From the NCBI RefSeq assembly GCF_000211815.1, contig NZ_GL890825.1, positions 174,502-238,501 on the forward strand: a DNA stretch of 64,000 nt, read 5' to 3'. The position numbers and the translations under genes are program-made. Below the pieces are notes generated by a model that saw only the letters and a list, made by a program, of their open reading frames with translations, was not told where the DNA came from and ran no database searches. Source of the stretch: Moorena producens 3L (GTDB lineage Bacteria; Cyanobacteriota; Cyanobacteriia; Cyanobacteriales; Coleofasciculaceae). The number at the start of each line of letters is the position of its first letter. The stretch's first letter is position 1. Below are positions 35,670-44,402 of this stretch, piece after piece.

Positions 35670-36743
35670 TTACTCAACAACGTTTATCTGATCATGATTA
35701 CTTGTTGTGGTTTGCGACTGTAAGGACAGAATTTCTGACACAAGTTCATTAGTGTAGACCTTGGCAGCAGAGTAAACCAGATGATCGGCATTTTCCATCT
35801 GCTCCTTGGGAAAGGTCATTGGCTCTCGGAAAATGTAGTGTACTCGTTCACTCTTGGCAGCATAGGCACCGAGAGTTTCTTGAAGTTGATTAAAATAGGC
35901 TTGAAAATCCTCATGCTCATAAAGACCTTCATACATTGGGCTGTTGGCTAAGTAAACATTAAAACCATACTCTTCCGCCAGTGCCACTATTCGTTCCAAA
36001 GCTTGACGGTTGTAGGGCGAAAGATTAAATTGATTGTTTCTGGCAAAATTGATATGCGACTCCTTCTGTGCTTCTACATAACTAGGGTTGGGTTTTTCCC
36101 AAACCATGAACCCATCTTCTTCTATATTGTAGCTTCTGACTTCCTTGAACGTATCCAGAGGAAACCTGAACCATAACGAAAGACTCTTGTTTTCAGAATA
36201 GAGGGGAAAATATCGCTCGATAAATAAAATACCCGGACCGCGTAAACGAATCTTTAGTGGTGGTTCAAGCTCCTGCCAGTATCCCCAACTCAAAGGAACT
36301 CTCGCTAGTAACGGAAAGTTAATTCCGCGATGCCAAACATCGTAGACATGCACGATCAGAACATTTTTTGGAGCTCCAGATTGCTGTATATATTTTTCTA
36401 GCATCCAGGCATCGTTGAGGCTCAACATGTTGCCGATAGTGCAGAGATTGATTGAGGTAACATCGAGTCTCTCGTTGAGAATACTTGGAACTACCCCCTG
36501 GTTACAACTGGAATCTCCTAGGATGAGCCAGTCAACAGGTTGCTTCAAGCCCAGTAACATTTCCCATTTTTCCTTGACCAACCAATAGCCTCGATTAGGT
36601 CGATGGTCATTCAGATACCATTTAGCTGCAAAATTGCACAAAATAACAAGTATCAGAGTTCCCAATAGAGATAGCAAGACTCCTCGACGGTTGGCTGAGC
36701 CAATAATTTCTTCTGGTAGCTGTTGATTGGCGCGTTGTGCCAT
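35670..36743 (-). CDS. membrane-anchored SGNH-like acyltransferase partner
   Basis: This is a 357-aa protein with one N-terminal helix (about residues 23-43), then a periplasmic domain with WLILGDSSCNQGVVPSIL, a GDSx nucleophile block of the AlgJ/AlgX/DltD-like SGNH group. VYLANSPMYEG follows later. Such proteins complete acetyl transfer to a glycan in the periplasm. ATG 36743 is preferred because AAGGA sits 5 bases ahead. A longer form from 36875 would run into the end of the MBOAT gene. It follows the MBOAT gene with a 38-bp gap, and the pair acts together (inference). Confidence 0.78.
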   Translation of the reverse strand: MAQRANQQLPEEIIGSANRRGVLLSLLGTLILVILCNFAAKWYLNDHRPNRGYWLVKEKWEMLLGLKQPVDWLILGDSSCNQGVVPSILNERLDVTSINLCTIGNMLSLNDAWMLEKYIQQSGAPKNVLIVHVYDVWHRGINFPLLARVPLSWGYWQELEPPLKIRLRGPGILFIERYFPLYSENKSLSLWFRFPLDTFKEVRSYNIEEDGFMVWEKPNPSYVEAQKESHINFARNNQFNLSPYNRQALERIVALAEEYGFNVYLANSPMYEGLYEHEDFQAYFNQLQETLGAYAAKSERVHYIFREPMTFPKEQMENADHLVYSAAKVYTNELVSEILSLQSQTTTSNHDQINVVE

Positions 36744-36781
36744 GTTTTTCCTTAACTCTTTACTCTCGTCATTAATCAAAA

Positions 36782-38203
36782 TCAGAATTGGAAGTAGATG
36801 AATTCTCCAGATGTGCGAACACCGAAAACACAAATCCAGATAATCAAGAAACTGTAGACCGGAACCCGACACCAATAGTTTAGCTTTGTTAGGATAAGCA
36901 GGTCACGGGTCACATACTGATAGATCTGAACCATGACCAATGGCAAGCAGAAAAACACTAAGTCATATCCCAAGAGTAAACTCTGATCTGATCTACCCAC
37001 CCCCACTCTGGTAAGCATGTAATAGATTTGATCGGCTGAACTGGAACGGAAGATTACCCAGCCAATGTTAGTCAGGATAAACATCAACAACATTTTGCCC
37101 AAGATCCTTAGATAGGAATACTTACCGCTCCAAGGATCTTGATGTTCTGGATTCTTATCAAAGATGCGGTAGATGATCAGAATCAGCCCGTGAAATGCAC
37201 CCCAGATCACAAAGTTCCAGGCAGCTCCATGCCAAAGACCGCCCAGAAGCATTGTTAAAAACAAGTTACGGTAGGTGTTTAAACTACCCTGGCGGTTACC
37301 ACCTAAGGGAATATAAAGATAATCTCGTAACCAAGTAGATAGAGAAATATGCCATCGTAACCAAAAATCACTGGGATTGAGAGCAAAATAGGGTAGCTTG
37401 AAATTCACCATCAACTCAAAGCCCATCAGCTTGGAAATTCCTCGCGCAATGTCAGAGTAACCAGAGAAATCTCCGTAGATTTGCACGGTAAAAGCCAGAA
37501 TACCGATCAGGACATCCAACCCCTGATATTGGGTGTAGTTATTGAATATTGGATTGGCGATAGTCGCCATATTATCAGCAATTACTACCTTTTTAAAATA
37601 CCCCCAAATAATTAGTAATATCCCCGCATTAATTTGTTCTATATTGAGATTACGTGGTAATATGATTTGGGGTATTAGCGTAGTTGCTCGTTCGATCGGG
37701 CCTGCCACCAACTGGGGAAAAAAGGAAACAAAAAGTGCAAAATCCAGGAAATTACTAATCGGCTTCAACTTTCCTCGGTAGATGTCGATGGTGTAACTCA
37801 TCGTTTGGAAAGTGTAGAAAGAAATCCCTACAGGCAGCAGGATAGTTAAGGTAACCCAGTCAACCTGAAGTCCAACAAGTTTAAGCAAACTGCTGAAACT
37901 TTCTGCGAAAAAGTTAAAATATTTGAAGAAACCCAGTAGGGAAAGATTAAAAATTAAAGAGATACACAGGAGTAGTTTTCGTTTTCGCTCTTCTTTGATG
38001 TCTTGGAGCTGTTTTCCTACTGTAAAATCAACAACCGTGGAGAGAGCTAGGAGCGAGAGAAACCGCCAATCCCACCATCCGTAGAACACATAGCTAGCAA
38101 TCAGCAGCAGAATGTTCTGGGCTTTATAGTTCCTATTTAAAAACAGGTAAAGCGTGTAGACAATGATGAAGAAAAGGACAAAAATAAATGAGTTAAATAA
38201 CAT
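36782..38203 (-). CDS. MBOAT-family O-acyltransferase, AlgI-like
   Basis: This 473-aa protein with about ten helices moves acyl groups (usually acetyl) across the membrane for polysaccharide O-acetylation. Seen: YVFYGWWDWRFLSLL, LPVGISFYTFQTMSYTIDIY, and FPQLVAGPIERATTLIPQ, all MBOAT hallmarks. FWLRWHISLSTWLRDYLYIP and LLGGLWHGAAWNFVIWGAFHG contain the conserved His. Length fits AlgI-type proteins. The SGNH partner directly follows. Confidence 0.94.
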   Translation of the reverse strand: MLFNSFIFVLFFIIVYTLYLFLNRNYKAQNILLLIASYVFYGWWDWRFLSLLALSTVVDFTVGKQLQDIKEERKRKLLLCISLIFNLSLLGFFKYFNFFAESFSSLLKLVGLQVDWVTLTILLPVGISFYTFQTMSYTIDIYRGKLKPISNFLDFALFVSFFPQLVAGPIERATTLIPQIILPRNLNIEQINAGILLIIWGYFKKVVIADNMATIANPIFNNYTQYQGLDVLIGILAFTVQIYGDFSGYSDIARGISKLMGFELMVNFKLPYFALNPSDFWLRWHISLSTWLRDYLYIPLGGNRQGSLNTYRNLFLTMLLGGLWHGAAWNFVIWGAFHGLILIIYRIFDKNPEHQDPWSGKYSYLRILGKMLLMFILTNIGWVIFRSSSADQIYYMLTRVGVGRSDQSLLLGYDLVFFCLPLVMVQIYQYVTRDLLILTKLNYWCRVPVYSFLIIWICVFGVRTSGEFIYFQF

Positions 38204-38428
38204 CTTGGAGTTTCCTAAATTTGTTCATGGTCCTCTCATTCTGATCGGTACTCCAGCTTGTAGGGTGGGCAAAAAAAGTTGGCTTCTTTTGAGTATTCTA
38301 GATTAGATGATTTTGCCCACTCTACTTTAATTGATAGTTTTAATTGATATTTTTTTTACAGGCAAGTCCCTTTGTTCACGGTTTTATCATTCGGAGCGGT
38401 ACTCCAGGTTTAACTGAACTCCACTGAT
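38204..38428. repeat. gap with a duplicated ATTC...GCGGTACTCCAG segment
   Basis: TTTGTTCATGGTCCTCTCAT with GATCGGTACTCCAG near 38220 recurs in altered form near 38371. Between them GTAGGGTGGGCAAAA faces TTTTGCCCACTCTAC, an inverted repeat around 38259-38324. Confidence 0.65.
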
Positions 38429-39445
38429 TTAGGCAGTGGTATTGGTCTTGGATTGAGGGAGTCTATATAACCTCAGTGCAAATCGTTGGATCTTGTTCCT
38501 TAGCCAAAGTAATTTTATCCTGACTAGGGATAGGAATCCGCCTCTGCTGATAAAGTGGATGTAAATAGACAAAAATCTGGAAAGCTTATTCAAGACAAGA
38601 AGCTCAGATTTATCAATAATAGATTCGTAGATGTTAAATTCTTGTTCATTCGGTTTCGGAATTGTCCTAAATTCGATATGGGCCTGTTCATATAGGTTAC
38701 TTGGATAGCTCATCTTTTCGGCTAAGAATCCTAACAAGTGATCTACAGCCTGTTTATATTTATCTAGGTATTCCGGCGTTCTTTTTTGCTTCTGCCCATA
38801 GTGATTGTTGTTACCATGGGCTCTATACCTTACCAGAGGTTTGGCTAGATAAAATTTTCTAGCTCCTACTATTGAAGCTCCGAAAACTAAGCAGTCATCT
38901 GCACGAATGCGCCAATCTTCTTGCTGGGGAAGCGGTAGGAACTTCTCGAGTACATGTCTACGCATCGAAACTGTCGAAGTTCGATGACCTACCCATGCTT
39001 TTTTATAGAGAGTGGCGATTCTGGAATAGCCCAAATCTCTTGTATTGTTGTAGCAACTGGCGATTCGTTTTTCATTCCCAAATACCTCAGCGCTACAAAA
39101 CAGAAAATCACACTCTGGGTGCTCTTGGTAAAATTTTACTACTTCTGCAATGTAATTTTCTTTATAAAGGTCATCGGCATCAAGAAAACAGATAATCTCT
39201 CCACAAGAAGCAATAAATCCCGCATTAAAACTTGAAAGCTGCCCCTCATTTTTATTTTTCAATACCAGCTTGACTTTTTCGTGATCTGAAAATTTTTCTT
39301 TTAAGATTTTGGCAGATTTATCTGTTGATTTATCATCGACAACAATAATCTCATCTACGGGAAATGATTGTTGGAGCACACTATCGATAGCATCACTAAC
39401 ATAATGCTGATAGTTATAGTTGTTAATTAAAACCGATAGTTTCAT
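38429..39445 (-). CDS. GT2-type glycosyltransferase
   Basis: This is a 338-aa GT-A enzyme. Seen: LSVLINNYNYQHYVSDAIDS, IIVVDDKSTDKSAKILKEKF, SFNAGFIASCGEIICFLDAD with the DxDD metal site, and STVSMRRHVLEKFLPLPQQE near the acceptor site. The C-terminal region is basic and partly hydrophobic (LSRFLSIYIHFISRGGFL), suggesting membrane contact. Substrate is unknown. It follows a TATAGCG element that contains a long CTATTGC array. Confidence 0.9.
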   Translation of the reverse strand: MKLSVLINNYNYQHYVSDAIDSVLQQSFPVDEIIVVDDKSTDKSAKILKEKFSDHEKVKLVLKNKNEGQLSSFNAGFIASCGEIICFLDADDLYKENYIAEVVKFYQEHPECDFLFCSAEVFGNEKRIASCYNNTRDLGYSRIATLYKKAWVGHRTSTVSMRRHVLEKFLPLPQQEDWRIRADDCLVFGASIVGARKFYLAKPLVRYRAHGNNNHYGQKQKRTPEYLDKYKQAVDHLLGFLAEKMSYPSNLYEQAHIEFRTIPKPNEQEFNIYESIIDKSELLVLNKLSRFLSIYIHFISRGGFLSLVRIKLLWLRNKIQRFALRLYRLPQSKTNTTA

Positions 39446-39491
39446 ATTTTTTTAAATGTATAAAAAAATTATTGTTAAATAATCTGACATA

Positions 39492-39706
39492 ATATAGCGT
39501 TTATCATAGCTATGAGGTACACATTATTTTTTACCTATTGCCTATTGCCTATTGCCTATTGCCTATTGCCTATTGCCTATTGCCTATTGCCTATTGCCTA
39601 TTGCCTATTGCCTATTGCCTATTGCCTATTGCCTATTGCCTATTAGCTGCTCCCTGCTCCCTAAAACCCAGAGATTTGTACCTCATGGGTATGAGATTTG
39701 CTATAT
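39492..39706. mobile_element. TATAGCG/GAGGTAC element with a long CTATTGC array
   Basis: The left end is ATATAGCGTTTATC with CTATGAGGTACAC. The right end is TTGTACCTCATG with TGCTATATA. Inside are about fifteen CTATTGC heptamers (39534-39644) and CTCCCTAAAACCC, as in the copy at 9875-10040. Reading frames of the LPIAYCL type across it are repeat products. Confidence 0.75.
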
Positions 39707-39753
39707 ACAGGTACCATCAATTAAAGCTAGAGCTGTCAACCAAATTTTTAAGA

Positions 39754-40398
39754 TTAGGTTCGGTGACTTCGGTACCAGGTAGCTCCCATGACTAAAACTC
39801 CTGTCAACCCTAATGCTGCAATCAGTGGCAGTATGTCTCCTGTTCTCAGTGCCTTTAAACCAGAGCTACCTATTAACACAAAAGGGAAAACACCCGGAAT
39901 GATGCCTAGAACCGTACCCAGAAAATAGTCCTTGAAGCTAACTGAGGTGAGACCAGCAGCAAAATTGACTAAACCATAGGGAATGATTGGCAGTAGTCGA
40001 ATCGCAAATATGTATAACACCCCTCCGCGATCCACTTCAGTGTCCATCGCCCGCCAACTTTTAGCTAGCTTCTCAACCACTAGCTTACGCCCGACAGTGC
40101 GGGTATAAGCGAAGGATACCACTGCGGCAATTACCGCAGCAACACTAGTCCAGAGTGTACCTAACCACGGACCAAAGATGGCTCCTCCAGTTAAATTAAG
40201 TGCTGTTGAAGGGAGTATTAACACAGTCGCTACAACATAAAAGATGATATAGATCACTGGTGCCCAGATCCCAGCCTGTCTCAGCCAAGACTGAAGTTGC
40301 TCTGGCTCAATGCCTCCAAGTAAATGCATCACTAAAGCAGTTGCAAAGAGACAAACAAATGTGAGCAAGACAACAAACCGCTTATAGTTGAGCATCAA
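39754..40398 (-). CDS. TVP38/TMEM64 family membrane protein
   Basis: This is a 214-aa protein with about five hydrophobic segments and the conserved core: YIIFYVVATVLILPSTALNL, GGAIFGPWLGTLWTSVAAVI, FAIRLLPIIPYGLVNFAAGL and SFKDYFLGTVLGIIPGVFPF. TVP38/TMEM64 proteins belong to the DedA superfamily, some members of which flip undecaprenyl phosphate. Here it stands just downstream of a GtrB-like enzyme and a GT-C transferase, both expected to use polyprenyl phosphate, which would suit a carrier-recycling role (inference). Confidence 0.9.
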   Translation of the reverse strand: MMLNYKRFVVLLTFVCLFATALVMHLLGGIEPEQLQSWLRQAGIWAPVIYIIFYVVATVLILPSTALNLTGGAIFGPWLGTLWTSVAAVIAAVVSFAYTRTVGRKLVVEKLAKSWRAMDTEVDRGGVLYIFAIRLLPIIPYGLVNFAAGLTSVSFKDYFLGTVLGIIPGVFPFVLIGSSGLKALRTGDILPLIAALGLTGVLVMGATWYRSHRT

Positions 40399-40531
40399 AT
40401 AACGCTCCTACTTATCCAATCAGTCATTACATTTATCTCCGGTAAAAAGTTATTTTTATCTACCGTAATAGTAAATTTAACAGTTAATTTTATCATAGAT
40501 AAAACCGTAATCATACCATATTTTTTTTATA

Positions 40532-41557
40532 TTATTTTTTTGAGGAAATCCAATTATCATTTAGTGAATATTTTTTTGGTAAACCGTAGAGTTCACGAAC
40601 TAGATAAATCGGTCTTTGTTTCGATTCTTCAAAGATGCGACCAATGTATTCACCAATTATACCTAGTGTCAGCAATTGCACTCCTCCTAAAAAAAGTATG
40701 ACTACCATTAATGAGGCGTAGCCAGGAAGATCAATCCCAAACAGTAACGTACGAACTATTAGGAAAGCAGCATAGAGGAATCCAGCTATAGAAAGGATGA
40801 GACCGACATAACTCCAAACCTTTAAAGGCAGGAGACTAAATGATGTAATACCATCAATGGCAAAATTCCAAAGTCGCCAATAGTTCCACTTAGTGATTCC
40901 ATCATAACGTGGAGGGCGATCGTAGAGTATAGAAGTTTGCTTAAAACCAACCCAAGCAAATATCCCTTTCATAAAACGGGTTCGTTCTGGCATTTGCTTG
41001 ACAGCATCAACTACACGCCGATCAAGCAAACGAAAATCTCCAGTATTGGAGGGAATTTGCACATGGCTTATTTGACCAATAACTCGGTAGAAAAAATTGG
41101 CAGTAAAACGCTTAGCCCAAGTGTCTCCCTGACGAGAACGGCGTGTTGCATAAACAACATCGTAGCCCTCACGCCATTTGTTAATCATCTCCCCCATCAT
41201 TTCAGGCGGATCTTGGAGATCTGCATCAATTGGTATAATGGCTGCACCACTAGCAAAATCGATACCAGCACTTAGAGCAGCCTCTTTACCAAAATTACGA
41301 GATAGATTGATAACCTTAATTACAGGATTTGAGTAATGGTGCTGGAGCAATAACTTTAGCGTGTTATCCTTGCTGCCATCGTTGATACAAACAATCTCAT
41401 AGTTGATGTTGAGATTGTCTAGCCCTATCGTAAGGCGTTCAAACAGGTAATCAATGTTGGACTCTTCATTATAAAGAGGAATCACAACGGAAATTTCGAT
41501 ATCGTCTTCTGAGTTAGAGAACATAACAAGCAACCTATAATCGCCATTGTATAACAA
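40532..41557 (-). CDS. GtrB-like polyprenyl-phosphate glycosyltransferase
   Basis: This is a 341-aa GT2 enzyme that probably makes undecaprenyl-phosphate-sugar. Seen: ISVVIPLYNEESNIDYLFER, IVCINDGSKDNTLKLLLQ, and AAIIPIDADLQDPPEMMGEM (the DAD and DLQDPPE motifs of GtrB/DPM1-like proteins). SNTGDFRLLDRRVVDAVKQM is the acceptor block. Two C-terminal helices lie at about 245-270 and 280-300. A 341-aa length fits GtrB/ArnC. The next gene upstream on the strand is a GT-C transferase that could use its product. Confidence 0.92.
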   Translation of the reverse strand: MLYNGDYRLLVMFSNSEDDIEISVVIPLYNEESNIDYLFERLTIGLDNLNINYEIVCINDGSKDNTLKLLLQHHYSNPVIKVINLSRNFGKEAALSAGIDFASGAAIIPIDADLQDPPEMMGEMINKWREGYDVVYATRRSRQGDTWAKRFTANFFYRVIGQISHVQIPSNTGDFRLLDRRVVDAVKQMPERTRFMKGIFAWVGFKQTSILYDRPPRYDGITKWNYWRLWNFAIDGITSFSLLPLKVWSYVGLILSIAGFLYAAFLIVRTLLFGIDLPGYASLMVVILFLGGVQLLTLGIIGEYIGRIFEESKQRPIYLVRELYGLPKKYSLNDNWISSKK

Positions 41558-41653
41558 TACAATTATCGTTTATTTTGTTGACCTATCACATAAATAACGG
41601 ATATATATTAAATATATTTTATAAAAAAAATATCAATATTATTGGAAATTATT

Positions 41654-43216
41654 TTATTTTTGTAATAAAAAAAATTGTTTGTTATAGGCATAATTTATCC
41701 TATATTTTTGCTCAATTTTATGCTTAAATGATTCTGGCGTCTTATATAAAAAAACATCCTGGAATTCCTCAGGAATAGTAGGTTGGTTAGGCTCGATAAC
41801 TAGCTGAAGTTTGACCTTGGGATCTAGTAAATGACTCAATGCCATGATGTCACCAAAGCTACCACCGCCATTTTTGGAGGCTTCACCGCTAACTACTAAT
41901 GGCATATCTGCTCGATTAATAATCTCCGCGATTTTTTGATTATCACTGCGACTAGGTCTCACTGATTGAATAGCACCAGACAAAACTCCTGCTGCCATGA
42001 GAGTTATGGTAATTATTCGCAAATGCTTCCGCTGCAAAAATTTTATTTTCGTGGAAGTGAACTGAGTAGAAAGAAAGTAAGCAACGGCGAGTTGGCATCC
42101 TAAGTAAGACGGAACGAAATAACGAGCGTTAGTTGAACGTATTCCACCAGACACTAAATCTGGAAGAGCTAGACTCAGTGAAATTGGTATGATTAAGGTG
42201 ACAACAAATAGCCATATTTGCTTGGGGGTGTGTCGGCACAGAACATAAATTGAGTACCCCACTAGAATTGCCATAGCAAAGGCTAGCAAAGTTTTCAGAG
42301 ATCCTGGAAGCCAAAATTTGGTTTGAAAAAAGACGGATTGAAGATTGAAAATCCAACTTTGTACTAAAGTGTTTACCGGCAGTGACATATCCATCCAGGC
42401 TGTTACTTCCTTTAGTTTGTCCAGATGGGTCAAAATCACCAGAAGCCAGGGCGAGAACGCCACAACTGAAACAAATGATGTTAATAAGTAAGCAACAGCT
42501 TTCTGACTTAGCCGAAATCCCTCATTGACAGCCACGTAAATTCCATGACCAAATAAGACAAAGACAGAAAATACAGCAGAATAGAGCGATAGTATTGTAG
42601 TTACTGTATAAATCACCCATGCAGATTTTGTTCCTAACCTCATTGCCCGCAGCAGTGACACGCTCATTAGTAAAGTCGTAACTGCCCACAAACTGTACTC
42701 CCGTATTTCTTGTGAATAGTACACATGGAAAGGAGAGATAGCTACTAATCCCATCGCTATCCATGCTGTCAAATAGGACTTAAAAAGTTCCAGACAAAGC
42801 CAGTAGATACAAGGGAGTGCCAACAGGCTGATTAAGACAGGTAAGCTTCTGTTTATGGTTACCGAATCACCTAACCAATGAAACCAAAACCGTGCTATTA
42901 AAAAGTAGATAGGCGGGTGATGTTGATCCTCTGTCACCAGCCCATTGATAGTGTCAAAAAATGTTTTTTCATAATTAACACTTTGATACTGTCGTAGTTC
43001 TTCAACTCCAATTATGTGACCCGTAAATACTTGTTGAATTACCTCCGGTACCGTATAACCAGAAATTCTTAGTAAGGTGTAACTCTCATCATGCCAATAA
43101 GCTCTTGTTTCAAGATTACAAAATCTAAAAAATACTCCTAATATCAATAAAAATATAATCAGTAATTTTAACCAATTTGGTGGAATTATCAACCTGGATT
43201 TGATGATTTTATTCAT
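41654..43216 (-). CDS. GT-C (PMT/ArnT-like) glycosyltransferase
   Basis: This is a 520-aa protein with about ten or more helices. AYWHDESYTLLRISGY near residue 36 has the conserved Asp-Glu pair in the first periplasmic loop, and EDQHHPPIYFLIARFWFHW matches the second loop of the dolichyl/polyprenyl-mannosyltransferase-like family. Such enzymes transfer a sugar from a polyprenyl-phosphate donor outside the membrane. A second outer loop follows with ISPFHVYYSQEIREYSLW. The GtrB-like gene just downstream would supply the donor. Confidence 0.85.
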   Translation of the reverse strand: MNKIIKSRLIIPPNWLKLLIIFLLILGVFFRFCNLETRAYWHDESYTLLRISGYTVPEVIQQVFTGHIIGVEELRQYQSVNYEKTFFDTINGLVTEDQHHPPIYFLIARFWFHWLGDSVTINRSLPVLISLLALPCIYWLCLELFKSYLTAWIAMGLVAISPFHVYYSQEIREYSLWAVTTLLMSVSLLRAMRLGTKSAWVIYTVTTILSLYSAVFSVFVLFGHGIYVAVNEGFRLSQKAVAYLLTSFVSVVAFSPWLLVILTHLDKLKEVTAWMDMSLPVNTLVQSWIFNLQSVFFQTKFWLPGSLKTLLAFAMAILVGYSIYVLCRHTPKQIWLFVVTLIIPISLSLALPDLVSGGIRSTNARYFVPSYLGCQLAVAYFLSTQFTSTKIKFLQRKHLRIITITLMAAGVLSGAIQSVRPSRSDNQKIAEIINRADMPLVVSGEASKNGGGSFGDIMALSHLLDPKVKLQLVIEPNQPTIPEEFQDVFLYKTPESFKHKIEQKYRINYAYNKQFFLLQK

Positions 43217-43362
43217 ATAATATATCTCATCATATATTATTTATTTTTAATAAAAATTATTTGATATTTTTTATATTATAGTATCCTTATGACCTAGATT
43301 TAACTGTGGTTTATGTTATACCTATATACAGGTATACAGGTATAAAAATACTTTATTAAAAC

Positions 43363-44301
43363 CTATTTACCTATACATTTTTTGATAAATTGCTTGACAG
43401 CATTCTGGTAATTTCGCCTGATAGCCTTGAAATAGCCTGCTCTGATGGTTTTGTCTTTGATCAGATCCATAAACTTGAGAAGTTTAGTTATAAATGATAC
43501 ATTATTGTTTAATCTTAAAAATTCCATGGGTTTCCCCCCCATTTTGCGATCATACCAAGACAACAACATGCCTTGCTTTAGAAACATAAATGGTGTCAGC
43601 CCATCATATTTAGCATTTGCTGCTAGATGGGTAGGTAGATTAGGATTCACCTTTCTAAATGCCTCGGTGATCAGTGCAATGCCATTTGGTTTTAGCATGG
43701 AGTGTATATCTCCAATAGCAGCAAATGGATCACTCAGATGCTCTAGCACTTCAAAGGATAAGACTACGTCATATTTACTAGATAGACATTGGTTGTAATC
43801 ACTTATAAGAGTTATAGATTCATCTAATAAACCATAATTAGCAAACCGTTTTGTAGTAAAGTCGAAGGTTTTGCTACCTGGGAAATCAAAATAATTAACA
43901 TTGAAGCCATTTTTAACTAAAGAAATAGAATCATTACCGCTACCGTCACCTAGCATGAGAATTTTGATTTGCTTAGGATCTAATCCCCACTTTTCAGTGT
44001 ATAAGCTGATTCGGTTTAGTGCTGACTCAGTCCATTTTTGTCGAGCAGGGTTTATCCAGAAAACAAGGGTTTCAAAGATAAATCCGTAGCTCTCGCGGTA
44101 GAGTTGCTCCATATGTTCGTCATAGTGGTGGGGTGTTACCTGGAAGACAGGTATATCCTGTAGGACATTCCAGCCCAGATTCATACCTTCCATCCATACT
44201 CTGTGTCTAACTTCTTGCTCCGATAAATCTGTAAATTTAGTAATTTCATTAACGATATCGTCAAAGGATAAAGGAATATGTGATGCTATGTCTAATTTCA
44301 T
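43363..44301 (-). CDS. class I SAM-dependent methyltransferase
   Basis: This is a 312-aa methyltransferase. Seen: an N-terminal helical part (to about 100), then IKILMLGDGSGNDSISLVKN (SAM loop), VVLSFEVLEHLSDPFAAIGD and IHSMLKPNGIALITEAFRK (motifs III-IV). GLTPFMFLKQGMLLSWYDRK may form the acceptor site. It resembles sugar or lipid-linked-glycan methyltransferases of surface-polysaccharide loci. Substrate is unknown. Confidence 0.82.
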   Translation of the reverse strand: MKLDIASHIPLSFDDIVNEITKFTDLSEQEVRHRVWMEGMNLGWNVLQDIPVFQVTPHHYDEHMEQLYRESYGFIFETLVFWINPARQKWTESALNRISLYTEKWGLDPKQIKILMLGDGSGNDSISLVKNGFNVNYFDFPGSKTFDFTTKRFANYGLLDESITLISDYNQCLSSKYDVVLSFEVLEHLSDPFAAIGDIHSMLKPNGIALITEAFRKVNPNLPTHLAANAKYDGLTPFMFLKQGMLLSWYDRKMGGKPMEFLRLNNNVSFITKLLKFMDLIKDKTIRAGYFKAIRRNYQNAVKQFIKKCIGK

Positions 44302-44402
44302 GATTACTAGATTTTTTTACTGACGGTTTCAACTAAATTTTTTATTATTTAAATAATACTTTTATATCTAACTAATTCAGGATTGAATTAGTTTTTAATT
44401 AA

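Noticed and set aside
39534..39644. Possible CRISPR array
   Set aside because: Units are 7 bp with no spacers and no cas genes.
39538..39795. LPIAYCL-repeat reading frames
   Set aside because: They are the CTATTGC array read in frame; a 7-bp unit gives a 21-bp, 7-residue protein repeat.
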